A DNA stretch of 64,000 bases from Sediminicola sp. YIK13 (GTDB taxonomy: Bacteria; Bacteroidota; Bacteroidia; Flavobacteriales; Flavobacteriaceae), in the NCBI RefSeq assembly GCF_001430825.1, contig NZ_CP010535.1, forward strand, positions 786,501 through 850,500, given 5' to 3'. This document shows, piece by piece, positions 18,378 to 25,838 of the stretch (position 1 is its first letter; each line of letters starts with the position of its first letter). The notes under the pieces were generated by a model, which saw only the letters and a program-made list of their open reading frames with translations, did not search any database and was not told where the DNA came from. The position numbers and the translations under genes were made by a program.

Positions 18378-18998
18378 ATGGCAGAATTTATAAAAATATA
18401 TCCGGAAAATCCGAACCCTAAAGAAATCAAGAAAGTAGTTGATGTTCTTAGAAAAGGAGGTTTGGTCATTTACCCAACAGATACGGTCTATGGTTTGGGT
18501 TGTGACATAACGAACACGAGAGCGCTAGAAAAGATAGCAAGAATTAAAGGTATTAAGCTGGACAAAGCCAATTTTTCCTTTATATGTGCGGATCTTAGCA
18601 ACCTGTCAGATTATGTGCGTCAAATTGATACTGCAACATTTAAAATTTTAAAAAGGGCCCTTCCTGGGCCTTATACTTTCATTCTTCCGGGAAATAACAA
18701 TCTTCCCAAGGAATTTAAAAAGAAGAAAACTGTAGGTATAAGAGTGCCAGATAATTCCATAGCCAAGGCCTTGGTCGAGGCACTGGGTAATCCCATTGTA
18801 TCTACTTCTATACGAGATGAGGACGAGCTTTTGGAATATACCACAGATCCAGAACTGATTTTGGAAAAATGGGATAATCTTGTAGATATTGTTATAGATG
18901 GTGGTTATGGGGATAATGTTGCCTCCACTATTATAGACTTATCCGACGGTGAACCCCAAGTGATCAGGGAAGGAAAGGGGAGCTTGGACATTCTCTAA
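18378..18998 (+). CDS. threonylcarbamoyl-AMP synthase, YrdC/Sua5 family
   Basis: A 206-residue single-domain protein of the Sua5/YciO/YrdC family. GGLVIYPTDTVYGLGCDI near residues 27-45, the KRALPGPYTFILPG block and the VGIRVPDN motif line the nucleotide pocket. It should make threonylcarbamoyl-AMP from threonine, bicarbonate and ATP for the t6A37 modification of ANN-decoding tRNAs in the cytoplasm. It lacks the extra C-terminal domain of full Sua5. Because YciO-type paralogues look similar, the exact subgroup is not certain. It shares a transcript with the helicase and ends at a strong terminator. Confidence 0.85.
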   Translation: MAEFIKIYPENPNPKEIKKVVDVLRKGGLVIYPTDTVYGLGCDITNTRALEKIARIKGIKLDKANFSFICADLSNLSDYVRQIDTATFKILKRALPGPYTFILPGNNNLPKEFKKKKTVGIRVPDNSIAKALVEALGNPIVSTSIRDEDELLEYTTDPELILEKWDNLVDIVIDGGYGDNVASTIIDLSDGEPQVIREGKGSLDIL

Positions 18999-19042
18999 AC
19001 TTCAATAGCAAACACTATTTTATTGATATATTAAAGGCATAA

Positions 19043-19072
19043 AAAAAGCCGCAACAAAAGTTGCGGCTTTTT
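19043..19072. terminator. bidirectional terminator
   Basis: Perfect 13-base arms (19043-19055 and 19060-19072) around an AAAA loop, with a GC-rich centre and A and T runs at the two ends. It serves both converging genes, the YrdC-type gene and the OmpA gene. Confidence 0.9.
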
Positions 19073-19091
19073 AATATTATAAAAACAATTC

Positions 19092-19943
19092 TTAATTGTT
19101 GATCTTAGGATCTTTCATTCCTTCTTCGATCATACTGTAGAATTGGTCAATTTTAGGAAGAACTACAATTCTTGTTCTTCTGTTTTTAGCTTTATCAGTA
19201 GAAGATACAGGTACATATTCACCTCTACCTGCTGCAGTCATACGAGCTGGGTTAACTCCAAAATCTTTTTGCAGTATACGAACAACAGCTGTTGCTCTCT
19301 TCACACTTAGATCCCAGTTGTCCAAAAGAACTCCACTGCTGTAAGGCACAGTATCAGTATGACCCTCAACCATAAATTCGAAATCTGGCTTGTTGTTTAC
19401 TACTTTAGCAACTTTGCCCAAAACTTCTTTAGCTCTGCTAGTTACATTGTAGCTACCACTGCTGAACAATAATTTGTCAGAAATAGAAACAAAAACAACA
19501 CCTTTTTCAACACTGATTTCGATATCCTCATCATCCAAGTTGCCAAGAACACCTTTTAAACTTTGTACCAAAGCCAAGTTTACAGAATCTCTTCTTGTAA
19601 TAGCATCGTTCAATTTTCTAATGGTAAGGTCTTTTTCTTTCAGGCTTTCCAAAGATTTCTCTAAGTTATCGGCACCTTTGCTAGTTAATGTAGTTAGGTT
19701 GCCCATGTTATTGATCAAATCCTGATTGTTTGCTTTAAGGAATGCATTCTGGTCTTCCAAAGTCTTCATTCTTGAAGTTGCAGAAGCTTTTTCCTCTAAA
19801 CATCCGTTTAATTTAACGGTAGCAGAGTTTAATAAGTCTTGAGTTTCTTTCTGCTTTGCTTCTAAATCGGAGTATTTCTTTTGAGAAACACATGAAGATA
19901 ACAATAAAGCTACCCCTAAACATCCTACTAGTATTTTTTTCAT
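19092..19943 (-). CDS. OmpA-family lipoprotein
   Basis: A 283-residue outer-membrane lipoprotein. The lipobox LLLSSC places the lipidated cysteine at about residue 18. A coiled coil (about 25-130) follows and then an OmpA/MotB domain with the peptidoglycan-binding residues intact: EGHTDTVP, DNWDLSVKRATAVVRIL, GRGEYVP and NRRTRIVVLP. It should tie the outer membrane to the cell wall, in the manner of Pal. Its coding sequence is smooth and conservative, as expected of an abundant protein, and it has its own promoter and a strong terminator. Confidence 0.9.
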   Translation of the reverse strand: MKKILVGCLGVALLLSSCVSQKKYSDLEAKQKETQDLLNSATVKLNGCLEEKASATSRMKTLEDQNAFLKANNQDLINNMGNLTTLTSKGADNLEKSLESLKEKDLTIRKLNDAITRRDSVNLALVQSLKGVLGNLDDEDIEISVEKGVVFVSISDKLLFSSGSYNVTSRAKEVLGKVAKVVNNKPDFEFMVEGHTDTVPYSSGVLLDNWDLSVKRATAVVRILQKDFGVNPARMTAAGRGEYVPVSSTDKAKNRRTRIVVLPKIDQFYSMIEEGMKDPKINN

Positions 19944-19998
19944 AATTGTTACTTTGTTTTTAGTTCTGATTAATTTTTTTTATTCTCTTTATTTAGGC

Positions 19999-20006
19999 CA
20001 AAATTA
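19999..20006 (-). promoter_or_regulatory. -7 promoter element for the OmpA gene
   Basis: On the minus strand TAATTTTG, an exact match to TAnnTTTG, 56 bases before the OmpA start codon. The -33 box is not clear. Confidence 0.45.
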
Positions 20007-20039
20007 TATAAAAACCTAGCGCTTGGATAGGCCATTTAG

Positions 20040-21044
20040 TTAATTTTTTACTAAAGTGTTAAATTTTCGTACTTGATATACGAAATGTGACCAGACTATG
20101 GATCTCGTAGTGTAGTATTTCTTAAGAAAGTTGCTTTTTTCCCGCTTTTTGTACATTTTGCCAAATTGCCGGTAAAAACTTAGATGAGCCCTTAATATGG
20201 CCCAACAATGCTTGAATTTCAATTGAAAAATAAAGCGCAACCCGGCCACTCCGTCCAATAATAGTCGAAAGAAGATAATTGGAAAGGCCTTTTTTCGCGG
20301 TAGATTTTTGGTGATGGAGAACAAAGAGTTTCTGAAATTTAAATAGGTTTTCTTAGGGTTCATATTGCTCAATGTAGATCCTCCGAGATGGTAAACATGT
20401 GAAGTACCTACGTAATATACCTTATAACCCTTATTTTTTGCCCTCCAACATAGGTCAACTTCCTCCTGATGGGCAAAATAATCCTCATCAAATCCACCTA
20501 ATTCTTGAAACACCTTATTTTTAATAAACATACACGCCCCTGTAGCCCAGAATATTTCCTTGAGATCATCATATTGATGTTCATCTTTTTCCAAGGCCTG
20601 AAAGATTCGCCCCCTACAAAAAGGATATCCCAATTGATCTATAAATCCACCTGCAGCACCTGCATATTCAAAATAGTCCTTATTTTTGTAATCCAGGATC
20701 TTTGGTTGTAGAATTGCAGCATCTGGCAATTCTTCAAAGGTCTTTAGAATAGGTTGGAGCCAGTTCGGGGAAACTTCGACATCAGAGTTCAGCAAACAGA
20801 GAATTTCCGCATCTACAAATTTTAGGGCATCATTGTAGCCTTTGGCAAACCCCCCATTTATATCGTTTTGGATTATCCTTATATCTGGATACTGTTCTTT
20901 GATGAAAGCTATAGAGTTATCTGTAGATGCATTGTCGGCTACATATATGTCCGCCCCTATAGAGTATTGAGTAACAGAAGGGAGGAATTGTTCCAATAGA
21001 GCTTCTCCGTTCCAGTTAAGTATGACAATTGCTATTCTTGACAT
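20040..21044 (-). CDS. family 2 glycosyltransferase
   Basis: A 334-residue GT-A transferase of the rhamnosyl/N-glycosyl type. The N-terminus AIVILNWNGEALL and DNASTDNS form the nucleotide-sugar site. CLLNSDVEVSP holds the DxD-like metal site, and FDEDYFAHQEEVDLCWRAKNKGYKV is the acceptor-side ED block. A hydrophobic, basic C-terminal part (about 265-334) probably sits on the inner membrane. It would transfer a sugar to a cell-surface glycan or lipid; the sugar cannot be told. No other glycan gene is adjacent. Confidence 0.88.
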   Translation of the reverse strand: MSRIAIVILNWNGEALLEQFLPSVTQYSIGADIYVADNASTDNSIAFIKEQYPDIRIIQNDINGGFAKGYNDALKFVDAEILCLLNSDVEVSPNWLQPILKTFEELPDAAILQPKILDYKNKDYFEYAGAAGGFIDQLGYPFCRGRIFQALEKDEHQYDDLKEIFWATGACMFIKNKVFQELGGFDEDYFAHQEEVDLCWRAKNKGYKVYYVGTSHVYHLGGSTLSNMNPKKTYLNFRNSLFSITKNLPRKKAFPIIFFRLLLDGVAGLRFIFQLKFKHCWAILRAHLSFYRQFGKMYKKREKSNFLKKYYTTRSIVWSHFVYQVRKFNTLVKN

Positions 21045-21145
21045 TCATGTCCATGCCGATCCTAGTGCGGCACCTCATTTATTTAAGTTATATGGCAGAT
21101 ACATTTCTTGCCAACCAAATACTGGTACTTTCCAAAGCCCACAAA

Positions 21146-21592
21146 TTAACGGCTAAAATCAGGAATATGCTGTAAAAAAGTATATTTTTCTTCCTGTAGG
21201 TCCATTTTGCAATAAAAGTGGTCCTGCCCATTGGTAACCATTAAGTAATTGGCCTTCAACTGCATGTTGTAGCGGGCAATCTGATCAAAAACTGTTTGTG
21301 TGATCTTTATTTCAGGAGCTTTGCATTCCACTAATATTTCAATGGAGGCATCAGAATTGTATACCACCACATCATATCTTTTGATCATGGAATTCAATTT
21401 CACTTGCTTTTCAACGTTGATCAGACTTTTTGGGTAATTTTTGTCAGAGAGAAGGTGATGTACCACATGCTGCCGAACCCATTCCTCGGGCTGTAATGCC
21501 ACAAATTTTTTGCGTATAACATCAAATATCTGGACTTTATTTTCGCTATTTTTGAAGCGAAAGTCATATGCCGGAAAGTTCAGTGGTTGCAT
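21146..21592 (-). CDS. stand-alone HsdR N-terminal-like nuclease domain
   Basis: A 148-residue protein that matches only the N-terminal nuclease domain of type I restriction subunit HsdR. The PD-(D/E)xK residues look intact: Asp74 in KRYDVVVYN, Glu89 and Lys91 in ILVECKAP, with Glu61 upstream. There is no helicase part and no HsdM or HsdS nearby, so this is not a restriction system. It is divergent from holA with only 26 bases between the two starts. Its function is unknown; a small DNA-processing nuclease is the simplest guess. Confidence 0.75.
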   Translation of the reverse strand: MQPLNFPAYDFRFKNSENKVQIFDVIRKKFVALQPEEWVRQHVVHHLLSDKNYPKSLINVEKQVKLNSMIKRYDVVVYNSDASIEILVECKAPEIKITQTVFDQIARYNMQLKANYLMVTNGQDHFYCKMDLQEEKYTFLQHIPDFSR

Positions 21593-21618
21593 AGGGCAAA
21601 TTTGATGATTTTTTTTGG

Positions 21619-22620
21619 ATGAAGGAAGTAAAACAGATAGTCTCGGATATTAAAAGTGGAAATATAAAACCCATTTATTTTTTAATGGGGGAGGAGTCCT
21701 ATTATATAGATAAGATTGCCGAGTATATCGAAAAAAGTGTACTTACCGAAGAGGAGCGAGGATTCAACCAGATGGTAATGTATGGAAAAGAGGTGACCAT
21801 AGACGAGATTGTCAGCAATGCAAAGCGATATCCAATGATGGCGGAAAAACAGGTGATCATCGTGAAGGAAGCCCAACATCTATCGCGTACCATAGAAAAT
21901 CTGTTGAGTTATGCAGACAACCCCCAGCCCTCCACGGTCCTGGTATTTTGTTATAAATATGGAAAGCTGGACAAGCGCAAAAAAATATACAAGAGCATAC
22001 AAAAATCCGGGGTTTTATTTGAAAGTAAAAAGCTGTACGACAATCAGGTTTCTGATTGGATACGAATGGTGCTCCAGGGCAAAGGATATTCCATATCTCC
22101 AAAGGCAGCCATATTATTAGTGGAATACTTGGGTACCGATCTAAGTAAGATAAACAATGAATTGGAGAAACTCCAATTGGTAATTCCCAAAGACATTGAA
22201 ATTTCTCCTGCTGCCATTGAGGAACACATAGGTATCAGCAAGGATTTTAATAATTTTGAACTTAAAAAGGCAATAGGGGAGCGGGATATTCTAAAAGCAA
22301 CCCGTATTATCCATTATTTTGCACAGAATCCAAAGGACAACCCCTTTGTGGTGACGGTTACATTACTGCATAATTTCTTCTCACAATTGCTCCAATATCA
22401 CGGCATGTCCGATCACTCTTCAAAAAATATAGCAAGTACTTTAGGCATCAACCCATATTTTGTGAAAGAATATCAAACAGCTGCAAGAAATTATCCAATG
22501 AAAAAGGTAAGTCAAGTAATATCCTATTTACGTGAAATGGATCTTAAAGGTAAAGGTGTGGGTGGGGCCAGCTTGTCTCAAGCCGACCTTTTAAAAGAGC
22601 TTTTGGTGAAAATTATTTGA
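21619..22620 (+). CDS. holA: DNA polymerase III delta subunit
   Basis: A 333-residue clamp-loader subunit. The N-terminal part has the PIYFLMGEESYYIDKIAEYIEK start typical of HolA, followed by LVFCYKYGKLDKRKK and the three-domain clamp-loader plan, with a helical C-terminal collar domain. It opens the beta clamp and loads it on primed DNA during replication. It abuts the stop of the convergent doxX-like gene with no gap. Confidence 0.92.
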   Translation: MKEVKQIVSDIKSGNIKPIYFLMGEESYYIDKIAEYIEKSVLTEEERGFNQMVMYGKEVTIDEIVSNAKRYPMMAEKQVIIVKEAQHLSRTIENLLSYADNPQPSTVLVFCYKYGKLDKRKKIYKSIQKSGVLFESKKLYDNQVSDWIRMVLQGKGYSISPKAAILLVEYLGTDLSKINNELEKLQLVIPKDIEISPAAIEEHIGISKDFNNFELKKAIGERDILKATRIIHYFAQNPKDNPFVVTVTLLHNFFSQLLQYHGMSDHSSKNIASTLGINPYFVKEYQTAARNYPMKKVSQVISYLREMDLKGKGVGGASLSQADLLKELLVKII

Positions 22621-22998
22621 TTATTTCCCGTCGGCACTATACCTCCCAGGTCCCAATAGCATAATGATCACAAAGAAGCCAAGGTACATAATGGCCAATT
22701 CTTTTCTGCCCAACGCATCTGAAATATGAACGATAAAAGTTGCCACGAACATCGCAAAGGCAGGAGGTAAGGCGGCCCACCTGGTTTTAAATCCAATGAT
22801 CATAAGAACAGGACAGATAAATTCAGCAATGACCGTTAAGAATAGGGAGGGAGCTGCACCAAGCCCGATCGGATCAGCGAACTCAAAATCTCCACTTATC
22901 AATTTTTGAAATTTCGGGTATCCATGGGTAATCATCAATGTGGATGGTACAACACGTAAAAGCAACAATCCTACATCGGTGGTTAGGGAACTTTTCAT
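22621..22998 (-). CDS. DoxX-family membrane protein
   Basis: A 125-residue protein with four predicted membrane helices and the family features LLLLRVVPSTLMITHGYPKF and FICPVLMIIGFKTRWAALPPAFAMF. DoxX proteins sit in the inner membrane and are linked to quinone or redox chemistry, but the role of this type is not known. It stands alone. The 266-base gap upstream (22999-23264) holds the terminator of the next gene and a possible -7 box at 23158-23165 (TACTTTTG on the minus strand), and no gene that I can see. Confidence 0.82.
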   Translation of the reverse strand: MKSSLTTDVGLLLLRVVPSTLMITHGYPKFQKLISGDFEFADPIGLGAAPSLFLTVIAEFICPVLMIIGFKTRWAALPPAFAMFVATFIVHISDALGRKELAIMYLGFFVIIMLLGPGRYSADGK

Positions 22999-23216
22999 TA
23001 TTATTTAAGATTTGAGTTGTATAAAAGTATATAATTATTTTTAAATATTTCAACTCTCAGAAAAAATGACTGATTGTGTAATTGCAATTATAAGAACATT
23101 TTCTTTATTTCCGCAAGTACGATTGCCATTTTTAATTGTAAACGTTACATCAATCATCAAAAGTAATGGTTTAATAGGGCGCTGGTTTCTCAGTTTTAAT
23201 CTTGAGTAACGCAAAA

Positions 23217-23244
23217 AAAAACCTGCCAAGGTCGGCAGGTTTTT
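23217..23244 (-). terminator. terminator of the fused E1 gene
   Basis: Perfect 11-base arms (23217-23227 and 23234-23244) with a 6-base loop and a run of T on the minus strand after the stem, 20 bases past the stop of the 2-oxoacid dehydrogenase gene. Confidence 0.9.
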
Positions 23245-23264
23245 CTAATTATATAATGTAACTG

Positions 23265-25676
23265 TTATCTCAATTTTGGAAAATCGGCCGGATTGCATTC
23301 ATGCATGATACTGTAAATTTTTTCAAAAATATCCTCTGCATTTGGTTTCGAGAAATAATCCCCATCAGTGGCATACGCTGGTCTATGAGCCTTGGCAGTT
23401 ATGGTTTGGGGAGCGCTATCCAAAAATTGGTAAGCTCCTTGTTTTTCCACTATTTCCTGAATCAAATAGGCTGAGCATCCTCCGGGAACATCCTCGTCTA
23501 TCACCAATAATCGATTTGTTTTTTGAACACTTTTAAGAACATCGTGATGAATATCAAATGGCAAAAGACTTTGTGCATCTATAACTTCCACATCTATCCC
23601 CACTTCTTTAAGTTCTTGAGCCACTTTTAAAACGATCCTAAGTGTAGAGCCATAAGAAACAATGGTCAGGTCTGTCCCTTCTTTAACCGTCTCCACAACT
23701 CCTATAGGGGTACAAATTTCCCCAAGGTTGTTTGGAATAGCTTCTTTTAAACGATATCCATTTAAACTTTCGATGATTAGTCCAGGTTCGTCACTTTTCA
23801 TTAAGGTGTTGTAAAATCCAGCTGCCTTGGTCATGTTTCTCGGCGTTAGAATGTACATACCTCGCAGTAGATGGATCAATGCTCCCATTTGCGAGCCGGA
23901 ATGCCAAATACCTTCCAATCGGTGTCCACGAGTTCTTACGATCAGCGGTGCTTTTTGTTTACCGACGGTTCTGTAATGCAGCGTTGCAAGATCATCGCTA
24001 AGCAATTGCAGCCCGTATAGTATGTAATCCAAATATTGTATTTCAGCTATGGGCCTCAAACCCCTTAGGGCAAGTCCAATTCCCTGGCCAATAATTGTTG
24101 CCTCGCGAATTCCTGTATCAGCGACACGAAGTTCTCCATATTTTTTTTGAAGACCTTCCAAACCTTGATTTACATCTCCAATTGCACCGCTGTCCTCACC
24201 AAATATAAGTGCTTCAGGATGGGCTTCGAACAACTTATCAAAATTGTCCCTAAGAATAACGCGTCCGTCAACATGTTCAGGCTGCGCGTCATAGGTTGGC
24301 TTAATTTCTTTAACTCTAGTCGCATTATTGGACAGTTCACTGTACAGGTGTGAACTATAATGGGGCTGCATGTCACGCATGAAATTCTCAATCCATTGCA
24401 GTAATTCCTTTTTAGGGGCGGAGTTTTCCCCAATAAGGTATCTAAGTGCTTTTCTGCCCTTAGAGGCCAAGTCCTTTTTAGAAGGTTCCTCAATGGCTAT
24501 TAGGTCATTGATGATTTTTGAGATAAAGGTCTTGTTGGGGCTGCTTTTTGCAGTATTTTCCAATAAGGCGACCAATGTTTTCTTCGCTTTCTTGTGAGGG
24601 TCCAAAAATTCACTCCATGCTTCTTTTTTGGCAGTCCTTACTTCCTTTTTAGCTGCTTTTTCAATGGCCAATAACTCATCCTCTGTTGTGATATTATTTT
24701 CTAGGATCCATTCCCTGAAACGCTTGTTGCAGTCATTTTCAACTTCCCATGCCAATCTCTGCTCACTTTTATATCTTTCATGTGATCCAGAAGTAGAGTG
24801 CCCCTGAGGTTGTGTGAGTTCTTTTACATGGATAAGAACAGGTACGTGTTCTTCTCTGGCGATGTCCGCAGCATTCTCATATGCATGTATAAGAGCCGTG
24901 TAGTCCCATCCATTGACTTTTATTATTTCATATCCTTTATTGTGCTCGTCTCTTTGGAAACCTTTTAAAATTTCAGAAATATTTTCTTTTGTGGTCTGGT
25001 GTTTGGCAGGGACTGAAATCCCATATTTATCGTCCCAGATACTTATCACCATGGGTACCTGTAATACTCCGGCGGCGTTGATGGTCTCAAAAAAATGACC
25101 TTCACTGGTACTGGCATTTCCAATAGTGCCCCAAGCTACTTCATTCCCTTTTTTCGAAAAATTTGTGGTATCTATCCCTTTGACGTTTCTATAAATTTTT
25201 GAAGCTTGCGCCAATCCCAAAAGTCTGGGCATTTGAGCTGCGGTGGGGGATATGTCTGCACTACTGTTTTTTTGGGCAGTTAAGTCTTTCCATGTACCAT
25301 CGGCATGTAAGCTATGGGTCGTAAAATGACCTCCCATCTGTCTACCTGCGCTCATGGGCTCCTTTTCCACATCGGTAGTGGCATATAGTCCATGAAAAAA
25401 AGCTTTGGGCGTTAAAAGATCCAAAGCCATCATAAATGTTTGATCTCTATAATATCCACTTCTAAAATCACCATCCTCAAAGGACCTTGCCATGGCCAAC
25501 TGGGGTAGCTCCTTACCATCCCCAAAGATTCCAAACTTGGCTTTTCCGGTCAAAACTTCCCTTCGTCCAAGAATACTGCATTCCCTACTAAGTACTGCTA
25601 TTTGATAATCGTGTAAGATTTGATTCCTGAAATCTTCAAAAGAAATATCATTGCTAGTTTTTGAGTCTACTTTCAT
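23265..25676 (-). CDS. 2-oxoacid dehydrogenase E1, fused alpha and beta subunits
   Basis: An 803-residue fusion. The N-terminal half (about 1-340) is the alpha subunit, with the thiamine-diphosphate site around WGTIGNASTSEGHFFETINAA. The C-terminal half (about 450-803) is the beta subunit, with FGEDSGAIGDVNQGLEGLQ and DEDVPGGCSAYLIQ. It decarboxylates a 2-oxoacid, most likely the branched-chain oxoacids, and passes the acyl group to an E2 enzyme that is not in this window. A further open stretch of 17 codons upstream was rejected because the ATG at 25676 has a promoter at the right distance. It is a single gene between its own promoter and terminator. Confidence 0.9.
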   Translation of the reverse strand: MKVDSKTSNDISFEDFRNQILHDYQIAVLSRECSILGRREVLTGKAKFGIFGDGKELPQLAMARSFEDGDFRSGYYRDQTFMMALDLLTPKAFFHGLYATTDVEKEPMSAGRQMGGHFTTHSLHADGTWKDLTAQKNSSADISPTAAQMPRLLGLAQASKIYRNVKGIDTTNFSKKGNEVAWGTIGNASTSEGHFFETINAAGVLQVPMVISIWDDKYGISVPAKHQTTKENISEILKGFQRDEHNKGYEIIKVNGWDYTALIHAYENAADIAREEHVPVLIHVKELTQPQGHSTSGSHERYKSEQRLAWEVENDCNKRFREWILENNITTEDELLAIEKAAKKEVRTAKKEAWSEFLDPHKKAKKTLVALLENTAKSSPNKTFISKIINDLIAIEEPSKKDLASKGRKALRYLIGENSAPKKELLQWIENFMRDMQPHYSSHLYSELSNNATRVKEIKPTYDAQPEHVDGRVILRDNFDKLFEAHPEALIFGEDSGAIGDVNQGLEGLQKKYGELRVADTGIREATIIGQGIGLALRGLRPIAEIQYLDYILYGLQLLSDDLATLHYRTVGKQKAPLIVRTRGHRLEGIWHSGSQMGALIHLLRGMYILTPRNMTKAAGFYNTLMKSDEPGLIIESLNGYRLKEAIPNNLGEICTPIGVVETVKEGTDLTIVSYGSTLRIVLKVAQELKEVGIDVEVIDAQSLLPFDIHHDVLKSVQKTNRLLVIDEDVPGGCSAYLIQEIVEKQGAYQFLDSAPQTITAKAHRPAYATDGDYFSKPNAEDIFEKIYSIMHECNPADFPKLR

Positions 25677-25696
25677 TATTGGGTGATGATTTTGCA

Positions 25697-25727
25697 CAAA
25701 AATATCAAAATAGAGTGATTTTTGCAA
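25697..25727 (-). promoter_or_regulatory. promoter of the fused E1 gene
   Basis: On the minus strand the -7 box is TATTTTTG (25704 to 25697) and a TTG -33 box lies at 25727-25725, 20 bases upstream. The start codon is about 15 bases from the predicted first base of the RNA. Confidence 0.5.
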
Positions 25728-25838
25728 TTTACGTTACATCTTATTTATTAATAAGTTATTAAATATTCCGTAATTGTAAATTGGTTAATTATTAATAATT
25801 TAAAAAAAATGACAATAAGATGAGAATATGTCAATATT

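Noticed and set aside
21146-21592. Type I restriction-modification system
   Set aside because: Only the HsdR N-terminal domain is present; no helicase part, HsdM or HsdS is near.
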